DNA of 64,000 nucleotides from Cymbomonas tetramitiformis (GCA_001247695.2 LGRX02035361.1:1-64000); one strand, 5' to 3'. Counted from the first letter of the stretch, positions 20,859-31,751 are shown. A program made the numbers and translations. The notes: generated by a model not told the origin, from the sequence alone.

Positions 20859-23800
20859 ATGTCCGAAGGTGATGGGGGCCATGCGTGCCCGGAGCGTTTT
20901 ACTTTCGAGCGCATCAAGTCCCAAGCGGAAGCCGTCCGGTTTGGGAAAGCGCAATCGTCAATTTCCGTTTCTAAGTTGAATGTGCAAGAGCCACAGACAG
21001 ATAGGACTGAATATTATTACAATTCCGTTGTTCAAGGAGATAGCAACGAGTATGTATGTAGCTTCTGTGTGGAATCGACCGGCGTCATTAAAAAAATGCG
21101 TTGCAACTGCCAAGACGCCATGACTCGCAGCGATCTGTGCAAACATATTTTGGCAACCGCTTTACACGTTGTAGGATATCAACCTGCGGATAGTGCTGAA
21201 AAATCGGGGGCACCGCAGGGCCCTCAGATTTCTCGTAGATCGCCTCGCAAGCACCAGGCTTCACCACGCGTGCCTGAGTCGGTTTCTACCACGGTTCCTC
21301 CATCAGCGACATCATCCCTGAAGGGAAAGCTTTCGTCTCAGGCAAAAGTTGTGTACCCACTTCACCCACCAGAAGATATCCACATTAGCAAGTCTCTAGC
21401 AGAATCTTTCATTCACTTTAGCGCGTCGAATCCCAAATTTAAGACACAACCTATCCAGAGTCAGAGTGGACAAGTTGATGTGCCCAAGTCGCAATACTAT
21501 TGTGCGAATCAGATATTCGAGGTTGTGCAGCAGGCACGTTCCGCCAAGAGCGGAATTCTTGGCCCGATGGTGGCCAAGTTGAGCTTACGAAAGATGGTAT
21601 CCACCCCTGGTGCGAGAAAAACACGTAAAGCCCCAGACTGGTGGGCACGACTTTCGTGTCGTCGTGTCGACTGTCCAGGCACAGTAATGCTTGGGGGCTC
21701 GGTTCGTGAGGCTCCTGCGGAAGACGAGCTATATTGTGTTCAGATTACCCCTAGTGTGGCTTGCCAGCATTACGTTGATGATACCGCACCTATGGGGTGG
21801 GTTTGTGGGACTAATCGTGACGTCCTCAAGAAAGAGATGCAGGGCGCTGGGAGGAAACCGCTCAAAACATACAAGAAAAAAATATTAGAGATGAGCGAGT
21901 GCGAGAAGAGTTCTGGAGATCGGAGTCGCTTGGGTGTTACTCCCGAGGTTTATCGAAAGATTCGATCTGAAAACACCACAGAGCAGCGGGGACATCAATC
22001 TGACCCGTTACTCAGCTGCATTCAACTTCAAAAAAAGTGGGCTGAGGAAGACATTGCTCAAAACAAACTTACTGGCAAACGTGCACGCTATGCAGGAATT
22101 ATGCACAACATTCATGCTGGTAGAGAATTCTCTTATGACTTGTGGACAGTGGCGAGCATCAAACTTTACCGCCGGCGTGCACCCATTTCAGGTACGCATA
22201 TTCTAGATTGACCTTCACTGACTTGTTATGTAGCAAATTGCTCTTATTGTGAGCAAACTGTTTTATGCATTCTCCAAACACATATTAGCGAGATATCTTA
22301 TGCATACGTATGTTCATGTCATGTTGTGCATTTCCTAAACATTATCATTCATATTATTTCAAGTATCTAGCTTCTTAGCAGGCATGGCCCACAACATAGA
22401 TCAAAAGTATTTAGCATTTAGTTGTTTAAAGAAGACAGGCACACATAGAGGTATACTTATAATATAAAAGGGCACTGTGTGCTCCATCCTTTTGCACATC
22501 TGAATAAACAGTTAGACATATACTTGTGTTCCCCAAAATATGAACCTATGCAATTGTGTGGTGTGGTACGGTGGCGTGGTGCGCACGCACAATGAGGGGA
22601 CTGAACCCCAAAAGTTCCGGAGCGAGGCTGTGTCCTATGTTATTATCATTATGAATAAACAGTTAGACATATATTTGTGTTCCCAACAATTTGAACGCAT
22701 GCAATTGTGTGGTGTGGTACGGTGGCGTGGTGCGCACGCACAATGAGGGGAATGAACCCCAAAAATTCCGGAGCGAGGTTGTGTCCTATGTTATTATCAT
22801 TATGAATAAACAGTTAGACATATACTTGTGTTCCCCAAAATATGAACGTATGCAATTGTGTGGTATGGTACTGTGGCGTGGTGCGCACGCACCACGAGGG
22901 GATTGAACCCCAAAAGTTCCGGAGCGAGGCTGTGTCCTATGTTATTATCATTATAAATAAACAGTTAGACATATATTTGTGTTCCCAACAATTTGAACGC
23001 ATGCAATTGTGTGGTGTGGTGTGGTGGTGCGCACGCACGATGAGGATTGAACCCCATAAATTCCGGAGCGAGGTTGTGTCCTATGTTATTATCATTATGA
23101 ATAAACAGTTAGACATATACTTGTGTTCCCAAAATATGAACGCATGCAATTGTGTGGTTTGGTGGTAGATAGCGTGGTGCGCACGCACAACGAGGGGATT
23201 GAACCCCAAATTCCGGAGCGAGGCTGTGTCCCATGTTATCATCATTATGAATAAACAGTTACACATATACTTGTGTTCCCTACAATATGAACGCATGCAA
23301 TTGTGTGGTCTGGTACGGTGGCGTAGTGCGCACGCACCATGAGGGGACTGAACCCCAAAAGTTCCGGAGCGAGGCTGTGTCCCATGTTATCATCATTATG
23401 AATAAACAGTTACACATATACTTGTGTTCCCCACAATATGAACGCATGCAATTGTGTGGTCTGGTACGGTGGCGTAGTGCGCACGCACCACGAGGGGACT
23501 GAACCCAAAAAATTCCGGAGGTTGTGTCTTAGTAGGGGTCTGAACCATTTATGGTTGATTTTTGCTTTGCAGGTACTTACGCTGATTTCACGGGTAATTT
23601 GGTTAAAGAAGAGCCAGGCGATCTTAATAAGCCTTTGAATGGGATTCTTGCCGTTTTGCCAGAAAAGGAGATCGAGATGCATCCGATCACTGTGCTAGAG
23701 CAGGTCTCTACTGACACTCGACACGTCTCTTTTGAAGACTCTGTGAAAAAGTTTTTGGCGACTGAGAAAGATATTTTCGGCAACAATGTGGAGGTCTTTT

Positions 23801-26059
23801 ATATGAGCTTGGATTGTGCGATCAATCTACTGTATACGCATTTGCACGCGTTCCTGCGTACGTCTTGGCCTCAGTATAATGCACGGGTGCGAGCTGAAAT
23901 GCTTGAGCATGGCGAAGTCGAGGGTGCTATCATCGCTTGGTGCCTGTTTCATTGTAAAAAGGCGACAAAAGAATTCGTAGAGCGTGACCTCACCGCCGAG
24001 GATGTCGCACCATTTTCAAAACGAGAATGGGTGAAATTCATGCACGCGGCAGAGCACAAAGTACGGCATGCTCCCACAATCGAAGAGGCCGAGAACCTTA
24101 TGGATACCCTGAGGAAAACTCTCTCCTTACATACATTAACACCTGAAGGTTTCACATGCGGAGATGCATGTATTCTGGATGTCCAGCGCAGTTCGGACGA
24201 TCCTAGTGTATATGAGATCCGATGGGTCGGAATTGAAGGCGCTATCTGGACAGTTCCTGCCATCGATATGGATGAAGATGGACAAGTAGAAGAAGTATTC
24301 GCCAATCCCTTCTGTGTCCAGAAGCTGGCTGACCGCACTCTGTGGTGGAAAAAGTACATCGTGTTATGGATCGAATGCGTCATCAAGAGAAGGGTTCGAC
24401 GAGTAAACACTTCTTGTGAGATTGTCAACGAGGTGTTGAAACATAACTCATTCGAAGGTGATGTAGCGGCACGCAGGGATGATTATGCAGTGAAGCGCAA
24501 AGCTGACTTTGAAGGAACGCTTGCGATGTATGATGAGCAGCGGTTGCGTACTTTGAAGAGAAGGGAGCCCCTTGACGACATGGTGAGTGCATATGATTTC
24601 ACACACACACTCTCACATATATGTATATGTATAATGTTTAGTATGTAGTGTCCATTCCTCATGGCACCACACGCATGCCTTACTTCACACTCCCGAATTG
24701 TCGTCGCAGGCAGAGGATAGCCATCAAGTGCCTTATGGCGAGGTCGACGGCGTCGCATGCGAGACCTGGCAAAAGAAGGGTGCTAAGCAGGTGAAGCTTG
24801 CACCCGAAGTGGCTGAAGTGGCTCAGCTACTAACGCGCGCTTTCAAGCAACAGAAGGTGGACCGCAAGGAGAAGTTCACTTGGGAGGTGGCATGTGCTGA
24901 GATCGACCTCTTGTTAGAGGACTCCGATGAGGCGGCCACCCTCTCAAAGACCCGGCGGTTCGCGAAGCAACAATATTTAATGAAAATGGAGGATCATGCC
25001 ACCATCATAACGGCATATAAGACTTGGGCCATGTCGAATTGCTCTGGAGCTGAAGACGAAGTGCCTAGCGACGTCGCTTCGGACCTGCCTGGGGGTGCTT
25101 ATGCAAATGAGCCTGACCCGCCGTCAGGTGATGATGGCACACCTATCTTGTTTTGCATTGAAAAGAATCCCTTCTGACATCTAACAGTTGATTCAGGTGG
25201 CGCGGACGTGTCCCCGAAGGGTTTCACCTCTGCAGAACAGTGTGCGGCTGAATTTGCGGGAGAGTTGGAAGAAGGCGAATTCACAGTACTGGACCTAGAT
25301 GCTGCTTCCGATGTGGGCAAGGTCCTTGCATTTTTTGAGAACGAGATAGGAGACATGCTCTGGTACCCGGTAGAGGTCACGGCTGTGGAGGAGCAAAGTA
25401 GTGGCACGACGCTGATCACCGTTCGCTACATGGATGGGTGTCTCAGCATGGACCAATTGAAGAGAGACACCGACATGTACACATGTGATCATGATGAGAT
25501 GATTTACAAAATTTTCACAATAGGATTGGCGCACTATCATGGAAGTGAGATTGACGAGGAGGAATTGGTAGAGGAGGGATGGGTTGCGAACTCTATGGAG
25601 GAGGTGCCGCTGGAGGAACATGTCGCACCAGACGTTGATGCGTCTACAGAAGTTGCGCTGGAGGCGCCTCAGGACGCAATGGTAGAGCCTGTAAGCTCCT
25701 GTGAAGACATATCGACACAGCCTGAGGACATAACGGTGGAGCCTACAGATGGTGAAGACAGAGTGGCGGACACGAATGTCGATATGGATGTGCAGCTGGA
25801 GGAGCAGGTTGTACCAGAGGCTAATGCGTCCGCAGAAGTTGCGCTAGAGGTGCCCGTGGACGTAACAGTAGAGTCTGCAGGCGTCGCAGATCCCGATGAC
25901 ATCGTGGTAGATCCTAGGGGTGTCCGTGATGCATGGATGGTGCCGCCTAGGGGTAAGCGGAGCCGCGTGGCAACCGTCTCGCGTACGAGTAAGCGGAGCC
26001 GGATGGCGGTTGGGCATTATGCACACATGCACAAGGGAAAAGCATTAGGAAATAAGTAA
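20859..26059 (+). CDS. SWIM zinc-finger protein, probable transposase (four exons)
   Basis: Exons 20859-22191, 23573-24582, 24710-25127 and 25197-26059 join in frame at CAG/GTACGC-TTGCAG, ATG/GTGAGT-CGCAG and CAG/GTGATG-TTCAG, giving 1,207 residues. The start is the ATG at 20859. A SWIM finger (C82, C84, C94, H96; C-x-C-x9-C-x-H) lies near the N-terminus; SWIM fingers bind DNA in Mutator-like transposases. A second cysteine cluster around LSCRRVDCPGTVM looks FLYWCH-like. Exon 2 contains SLDCAINLLYTHLHAF and AWCLFHCKKATKEF, compatible with an Asp and C-x2-H block of a DDE domain, but I cannot identify the full triad. Exon 4 has a Tudor-like strand set (MLWYPVEVT, VRYMDGCLS), a duplicated acidic module and a basic end. 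It is intact, inside an element with perfect ends. Confidence 0.75.
22500..23525. repeat. Seven tandem copies of a 151-bp repeat in intron 1 of the SWIM gene
   Basis: Each copy contains AATAAACAGTTAGACATATA, TTGTGTTCCC, GCATGCAATTGTGTGG and a hairpin-capable GGGG..TTGAACCCC. The period is 151 bp, shown by repeated small ORFs at that spacing. The array fills most of the 1.38 kb intron. Confidence 0.92.
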
Positions 26060-26274
26060 GCAACGGTGGGTAACAAACATCTCTCACCGTGATAGAAAAT
26101 AACAATTTGCTGAAAATTAGCCCTTGACACACCGTAAAGTTGTCCGTATACACCCTCTAAAATGTGCATGTGTTGAAAAATCACCCCCTTTACAAAACGA
26201 TCCTTACATACCTTGACGAAAATGCTTTATTTTTGCTTCACTCTTCGTTTGTTATACTGTTTGCAATTATATTC

Positions 26275-26640
26275 GTTTGTAGTATACTACCCCAGGGGGT
26301 AGTATACTAACCCCCGGGGGGTAGTATACAAGGCATGGAATCAATTGTTTGATATTCTGGTACCATCAATATATCAGAATATCATAATCGATTGATGCCT
26401 ATTTGATGCACAATCAGAATATTGCAATCGATTGATACCCACCTCTGAGAATTACGATCGATTGATGCCTAATCCGAATTATCACCATCGATCGATTCTC
26501 GATTTGCAGCATCACAATCGATTGATCGTGACCGTGCGACATATCAGAATCGATTGATATTTGCATGTGACACGCAACCACATATCGATATGTAGTATAT
26601 AACTCCCTAACCGATCCTTCATTCCTGAATTTTAGGCTTT
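26275..26640. repeat. Left arm of a nested inverted repeat (ATCAATCGATTG satellite)
   Basis: Palindromic GTAGTATACTACCCC blocks, then CAAGGCATGGAATCA, then several AATCGATTGAT units. CAAGGCATGGAATCA recurs inverted at about 30981-30998 with similar AATCAATTGAT units inside. The two arms look like the ends of a smaller palindromic element that lies within the large transposon and encloses the LTR retrotransposon. Confidence 0.65.
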
Positions 26641-26731
26641 TCATTCGTCGCTAATTTGGGTTCGCTGAAGTGTGTTTGAGATGAACCAATAAACATGCAA
26701 ATGACGCCCATCCTCAGATTGGAGGGGGCGT

Positions 26732-27036
26732 TGCTTAAATCTGTATAGGCAGCCCTGACCGGGAGTCCCGGTGCAGGCCCCTATGACAGATTCCTAGGTA
26801 GCCAACACTGGACCGTGACTGATCCGTAAGCCCGTGCTGTGACACACCGAGTGTCACGTGTAGTTAGACTCGAGACCGTTCCTCGGAATTCGCGGCCGGG
26901 AATTTCAGATTCATGGCCGTGAATCCTGACTCCGTGACCGTTCCGGGTATATCTAGCTTAGGGTTTATTTCTTATGAGAGTTTTATCTATATTGGTTCAC
27001 TGACTGTCTGATATCTTGAACCGGGATATTCCAGTA
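26732..27036 (+). repeat. 5-prime LTR
   Basis: 305 bp. Differs from the 3-prime LTR at the fifth base (T/G), in GTGTCACGTGTAG versus GTGTCACATGTAG, and in AATTCGCGG versus AATTCACGG. Confidence 0.9.
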
Positions 27037-27188
27037 GGTCGTGGACCCATTCCACGCTATATTCCACAGCTAGTTTGGCCATGATTGGCTAAAGCAGCCG
27101 CTTGGAGAGGTGGTGCGCGACGGCGCGTTTGGGGACTCACGGGAATTTTGAGATGAGCTGTTTGCGGTGAGCATCTTGAGCCGCGGCT

Positions 27189-29762
27189 ATGGGGGTTCGA
27201 CCTGGACCGGGCCTAGTCGACGCAATGTTCATTTACGGTATTACGCTTGCCCTGATCCCGCTTGCTGCCGATTTTTGGGCTGGTGGCTCGAGCACCTTCG
27301 ACCTCGACGACGTCTTCCAGTGCCCCTCGCTCGCATGGCTCTACCGCTCTTTCCGTAACGGTGGCGTCGCATCTTCCCCACGACATTACCCGAATGTGCC
27401 CCGGCGTACCACCTCCCATCAGGCTTTCAAAGTTATGGGTGTTTCCACACGAGCAAAACGGTCCCTCACGAGGGACTCCGACATCGACGCCTCACTGAGG
27501 CTCACTGACGCGGTTCGCAACACACCGACGGCCAAATCACCGGCTATTACGAACCCCGACCCTACTTCCAACACCGACGCCGACGTTGCGACGAGGAAGT
27601 ATCTGCAGGAGCAGTCCAAGCTTGTGGACGAGGTCTACAAGGGGCGGCTCCATCGGACATGGGCCAAGGGTATCCGCGAGGATATCCTTGGCGACAAGAA
27701 GCATTATTTCAGCGGCACTTCTGACGCGGGTCTCCTCTCCGATGTGGTGGTTCAGCTACGTACGGAGTTTGAGTCCGCTGGGCTGGACCTGGTCTCGTTC
27801 GACCTTGACGACCCCCAGGCTTTGGTGGTGGGCAAGGTGAACGCCCTGCTGTACGACGTGCTTGGGCTTATCATCGAGAAGCACAGCAACGCCCACGTCT
27901 GGCTTACGGGTACGGACGCGTCTGCCGACCGAGATGGACGGCGTGCGCTGGTGGACATCGTGAAGCGCAGCGTACCAGTGGCGTTGCGGGAGTCCTTCCA
28001 GCAGGAGCATGCCGCGCTTAGTTATCCCGCAAACGTTGACCCGCAGCCGATTTTGGCTCGGGAACAACGTTTGGTGCGGGATAACAAGGCCGCCGACTGG
28101 ACCCCGACCGAGGCCACCAGGAAGCTCAGCCTCTACAGCCGGCTTGACCCGGTATTCTACGCCGCGGTCAAGGTGCGTTACCCCATGGTGGCAGATCTCG
28201 CGGCGGTTTCACTCGGTGCTCTGCGCTCTCTGGTTGTAGAGATTTATCAGGCATGGGCGCAGACGGACGTGGGGAAGGCCGTTCTGGCCAAGCCCGCAGG
28301 TGGTGGCGCGTCGGCTCTGCTCACCAGCAGCGAGCACCAGGTACTTCTGGACAAGATCAAAGAGTTGACCGAGCTGGTACAGCGGCAGTGCGGGGCGGCT
28401 CCGCCGGTGGTGCAGCAGCAGCGGGATCCGCCGCAGCGGCAGCACGGGCAGCGCCGGCAGCAGCAGCGCGGGCAGTCACCGCGGGGCTTCCGCATGGGGG
28501 TCCAATCCCCACCGGCGGTGGGCTACGATCGTGACGAGCAGCGGGCTAAGCCGCTGTGTACCCGCTGCAAGAAGACTGGTAAGGACCTTTATCATTTCTA
28601 CCGCGACTGCCCGCTTGGCGGTCGCCAACATTCCCCCACCTCGGCCGCGGCTTTCTGTATCCCCATCGACGACGAGGATGCGGAGGGCGTGCATGCCCTC
28701 GCCATGTGTGCTGTCTTTCAGGAGGCGGCGGATGATGGAGCTGAGGCCTTTGCCCGCGCGGCGACGGTGTACGGTCCGCCAGCGGTGCTGTGCGGGGGCG
28801 TTGTGGGAGGCATCGACGTGTCGGCCTACGGCTTCTCCGTTGACGCGGTGACACCGGTGGCGGAGACGTCCGGTGACGACATCCTGCAGCGGCTGGACGA
28901 TCTCGCGGCGGAGGTCAACGCGGCGGTAGAGCCTAAGGTACATTACACTCACGCCTCTTTCCCGCCGCCTGCGGGCATTGCGACGCAGGCTTCGGCTCTG
29001 GTGTGTGACGCTGCGAGCGCAGGTATCACACCGGAGGAGCAGGTTCCGGCAGGTGGTGCGGCGGCATCGGCATCCGCCGTGCCGGCCCCTGCTATGCCTG
29101 TCTTGGAGAATGAGCAAGAGCTCCTGGAGCTCTACGGCTACGGCCCGCCCGTGTCCCTTCAATCGACGCGGGTGACCACCACGGAGAAGTCCGGCGGTGA
29201 ATTCGCGGGGGTTGTGGACACTGCCAACCACTCCGCGGTTGCGCCGGTTGACTTGACCGGCTACGACACCGACGACTACGAGGAATTTGCAGACGGCAGC
29301 TTCGCCGTCAAGCCGCGGGCTCCGGCCATCTCGGCTAATCATGCGTCAGAGCCCGCAGCCCACGTGACTGAGTCTGGTGGTGCTTCCCGCACCTACGGAT
29401 GTGGCAAGCCGCCATGGGGCTTCCCCGCACACGCGGGCCCGTGGGGTTTTCCTTACTTTGTCTCCCTCATTCTTTTCATCTCGATCATGGGTGTGGGGGC
29501 AGCCGCCTACACGGCGGCCAATGACATCGACTCTGTACAGGTATCGGGTCGGGCTGCACCGCAGCCTGTGCTGTGCAGGGGAGACTTATGCATCTACCCC
29601 GGTATATCCGAGCTGGACCCCGTCACTCTGGATGCAGTACTGCACTCCCTGGGTGCTGCGACGGTGGTTCACCGGCCGCCTGACCCACTGGAGAGCAGTG
29701 CTGCAAGCTACTACCGTGGACATTGTGGTGACGGTGCTCCTCTGGACTTTGACCCCGAGTAG
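27189..29762 (+). CDS. Gag-like protein of the LTR element
   Basis: An uninterrupted 857-codon ORF filling the interior; ATG at 27189 lies 153 bp after the 5-prime LTR. The N-terminal half is helical (capsid-like by inference). A Gln- and Arg-rich stretch near residues 415-440 precedes a cysteine cluster, CTRCKKTGKDLYHFYRDC, around residue 456, which is a loose version of the retroviral zinc knuckle (longer spacing before the His). Residues about 753-776 (YFVSLILFISIMGVGAAAYT) are a clear hydrophobic segment, unusual for Gag. GC content is well above that of the surrounding DNA. Likely role: RNA packaging into virus-like particles. Confidence 0.75.
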   Translation: MGVRPGPGLVDAMFIYGITLALIPLAADFWAGGSSTFDLDDVFQCPSLAWLYRSFRNGGVASSPRHYPNVPRRTTSHQAFKVMGVSTRAKRSLTRDSDIDASLRLTDAVRNTPTAKSPAITNPDPTSNTDADVATRKYLQEQSKLVDEVYKGRLHRTWAKGIREDILGDKKHYFSGTSDAGLLSDVVVQLRTEFESAGLDLVSFDLDDPQALVVGKVNALLYDVLGLIIEKHSNAHVWLTGTDASADRDGRRALVDIVKRSVPVALRESFQQEHAALSYPANVDPQPILAREQRLVRDNKAADWTPTEATRKLSLYSRLDPVFYAAVKVRYPMVADLAAVSLGALRSLVVEIYQAWAQTDVGKAVLAKPAGGGASALLTSSEHQVLLDKIKELTELVQRQCGAAPPVVQQQRDPPQRQHGQRRQQQRGQSPRGFRMGVQSPPAVGYDRDEQRAKPLCTRCKKTGKDLYHFYRDCPLGGRQHSPTSAAAFCIPIDDEDAEGVHALAMCAVFQEAADDGAEAFARAATVYGPPAVLCGGVVGGIDVSAYGFSVDAVTPVAETSGDDILQRLDDLAAEVNAAVEPKVHYTHASFPPPAGIATQASALVCDAASAGITPEEQVPAGGAAASASAVPAPAMPVLENEQELLELYGYGPPVSLQSTRVTTTEKSGGEFAGVVDTANHSAVAPVDLTGYDTDDYEEFADGSFAVKPRAPAISANHASEPAAHVTESGGASRTYGCGKPPWGFPAHAGPWGFPYFVSLILFISIMGVGAAAYTAANDIDSVQVSGRAAPQPVLCRGDLCIYPGISELDPVTLDAVLHSLGAATVVHRPPDPLESSAASYYRGHCGDGAPLDFDPE

Positions 29763-30087
29763 CTTTACTTCTGGCTCTGGCAGTGCACCACTTTCTGGTG
29801 GTGTACTGAGATGTGCTTTGACCTCAACATGGTCTTCAATTTGGTTTATGCTTTACTTTGACATCTACAATCTTCAATCTGGTTTGCTGCCACAGTGCTT
29901 TTCAGTAGTTTAGCAGGACCTGAGTACCTGTATATTTCTGCACTTGTGCCGGCTAGAGGGTTTCAATTTGTGTATCAGAATGGCACAGTTGAATTAGCAG
30001 TTAGGTTTGTCACCCTAGCTCCTACCCTAACTTATCTTGACTTTTCTGACTTACCTGTCAGTCACCACCCACAGTGCTGGGGTGGTG

Positions 30088-30392
30088 TGCTGAAATCTGT
30101 ATAGGCAGCCCTGACCGGGAGTCCCGGTGCAGGCCCCTATGACAGATTCCTAGGTAGCCAACACTGGACCGTGACTGATCCGTAAGCCCGTGCTGTGACA
30201 CACCGAGTGTCACATGTAGTTAGACTCGAGACCGTTCCTCGGAATTCACGGCCGGGAATTTCAGATTCATGGCCGTGAATCCTGACTCCGTGACCGTTCC
30301 GGGTATATCTAGCTTAGGGTTTATTTCTTATGAGAGTTTTATCTATATTGGTTCACTGACTGTCTGATATCTTGAACCGGGATATTCCAGTA
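30088..30392 (+). repeat. 3-prime LTR
   Basis: 305 bp, near-identical copy of the 5-prime LTR; preceded by a short purine-rich GCTGGGGTGG that may be the polypurine tract. Confidence 0.9.
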
Positions 30393-30397
30393 GGCGT

Positions 30398-30700
30398 GTT
30401 GGAGGCTCTCGACTCGATTTGGTGGCATTCAAAAATCAAAATTTCTGGCCACGACCTGGACATCATTTTACAGTTCAGCTATTGACTTCCCGTGTACGCC
30501 GTGTGAATCAAGATGGGTAAACGTGGACGTGGAAGTAGCCTAACCATGTGAAACTGGTCGCCCAATGGAAAGGCCCTATCAAACGGACGCAGCAAACCCC
30601 TTTCGACCCGGCTGGCAATGATGATATCGTTTACACGGTGCGAGAGATTAAGGCAGAGCGGGTGGCGAAAGACCGCGTGATCCCTTCATAGATACTTATT
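30398..30700 (+). other. Interior of the palindromic element, right of the LTR insertion
   Basis: Contains a short open stretch (about 30541-30690, ending TAG) whose translation includes KLVAQWKGPIKRTQQTPF and YTVREIKAERV, faintly like the end of an integrase or chromodomain. Too short and stop-bounded to call a gene. Confidence 0.3.
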
Positions 30701-31030
30701 ATATATTAATGAGCAATTGTTGAAATACATAGCCTGTAATATCACGGTGTAGCAATGTTTGGGTATCATATCAATTGATATAACCTCGATAGAAATTACA
30801 ATCAATTGATGTGCATTTGCTAGAATTACAATCAATTGATAGTCGGTTTAATGTTAAAATCACAATCAATCGATAGCCGCCTTCTTTTATCACAGTTTAT
30901 TGATGGGATAATTTAGAATATCACTATTAATCAATGAAAATTTTGGAATAATAAAAAACCATCGATAGTGCTTATTCCAACTGATTCCATGCCTTGGTAC
31001 CGGTAGTCGTATACAACCCTTAACTTTTAT
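30700..31030. repeat. Right arm of the nested inverted repeat
   Basis: AATCAATTGAT units followed by TGATTCCATGCCTTG and GTATAC, the reverse of the left arm at 26275-26640. Similarity is patchy. Confidence 0.6.
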
Positions 31031-31425
31031 TCAGGGGCTGAACTTTTATTCAGCAGGGGCTGAACTTTTATTCAGGGGCTGGACCTTTTTTAAGGGGTTG
31101 AACTTTTATTTAGGGGTTGTATTTTCTACAGGGGTTGAACTTTTCTTCAGGGGTTGAACTTGTATTCAGGGGCTGTTTGTAGTATACTACCCTAGGGGGT
31201 ATTGTAGTATACTACCCCTTAACTTTTATTCAGGGGCTGTATACTAGGGGNNNNNNNNNNNNNNNNNNNNTATTCAGGGGTTGTATTTTATTCAGGGGCT
31301 GTACGATTCGATTCAGGGGCTGTATTTTAATCAGGGGCTGTATTTGATTCAGGGGCTGTATTTTATGCAGCCCCTGAACTTTATTCACGGGCTGTATTTT
31401 ATTCAGGCCCTGAAAATCCCCCCAA
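31020..31425. repeat. AT/GGGGCTG short tandem repeat around an assembly gap
   Basis: About 18 imperfect copies of a 17-21 bp unit such as AACTTTTATTCAGGGGCTG, interrupted by 20 N at 31251-31270. The true array length is unknown. GTAGTATACTACCC palindromes occur at about 31176-31216. Confidence 0.85.
31251..31270. other. Assembly gap (20 N)
   Basis: A run of 20 N inside a tandem repeat; probably an unresolved repeat rather than a measured gap. Confidence 0.99.
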
Positions 31426-31429
31426 CCCC

Positions 31430-31662
31430 CCAAGTCCCGGATGTATTGCCCCCCTTGTATTACACCATTAATAATATATAATTAATAATAGACGTTAATA
31501 ATGGCACACACACATATATAAATATATACGTTGTGTATAATTTATATACACAAGCGGTTCTCAGGCGCCTCACGATAATGTCGTATTTATATTAGTATTT
31601 TAATATTTCTATAATTTTATATTAAATTATATAACATAATATGATTCGGTATGCGAATCCAT
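31430..31662. other. AT-rich subterminal region of the large transposon
   Basis: TA-rich sequence with ATTAATAATATATAATTAATA stretches; no gene seen. Confidence 0.6.
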
Positions 31663-31751
31663 GAGAACTGGTCGACGACACGAGCTCGACAGAGGCGTGT
31701 CACGAGTTTAAGGAACCGGTTGAGAGAACTGGTCGAGACCTTCACGAGTAC
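31663..31751 (-). repeat. Right terminal inverted repeat (89 bp)
   Basis: Exact reverse complement of 20467-20555. Beyond the repeat the candidate duplication CTGCTGCTGT follows at 31752-31761. Confidence 0.9.

Larger units (their letters stand above)
26732..30392 (+). mobile_element. Non-autonomous LTR retrotransposon encoding only a Gag-like protein
   Basis: Two direct 305-bp repeats (26732-27036 and 30088-30392), beginning TGCT and ending CCAGTA, bound a 3.05 kb interior. The 5-bp duplication GGCGT flanks it (26727-26731 and 30393-30397). I count only three differences between the repeats, so insertion was recent. The interior has one long ORF and no visible protease, integrase, reverse transcriptase or RNase H, which matches the terminal-repeat-with-GAG (TR-GAG) class described in plants. 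It must depend on another element for reverse transcription. Confidence 0.9.
20467..31751 (+). mobile_element. Large TIR DNA transposon (11.3 kb, containing a nested LTR element)
   Basis: The first 89 bases, beginning GTACTCGTGAAGGTCTCGAC, recur perfectly as the reverse complement at the right end. The 10-bp sequence CTGCTGCTGT flanks both sides (20457-20466 and 31752-31761), as expected for a target duplication, though it is part of a CTG-rich tract. Within each inverted end CGACCAGTTCTC occurs twice. The element carries the four-exon SWIM-finger gene. A 10-bp duplication and a SWIM/C-x2-H protein point to a Mutator-like superfamily. Without the nested 3.66 kb retrotransposon it is about 7.6 kb. 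It contains the 20-N assembly gap. Confidence 0.8.

Noticed and set aside
22540..23502. Series of 70-codon ORFs
   Set aside because: They repeat at 151-bp spacing within a tandem array inside an intron.
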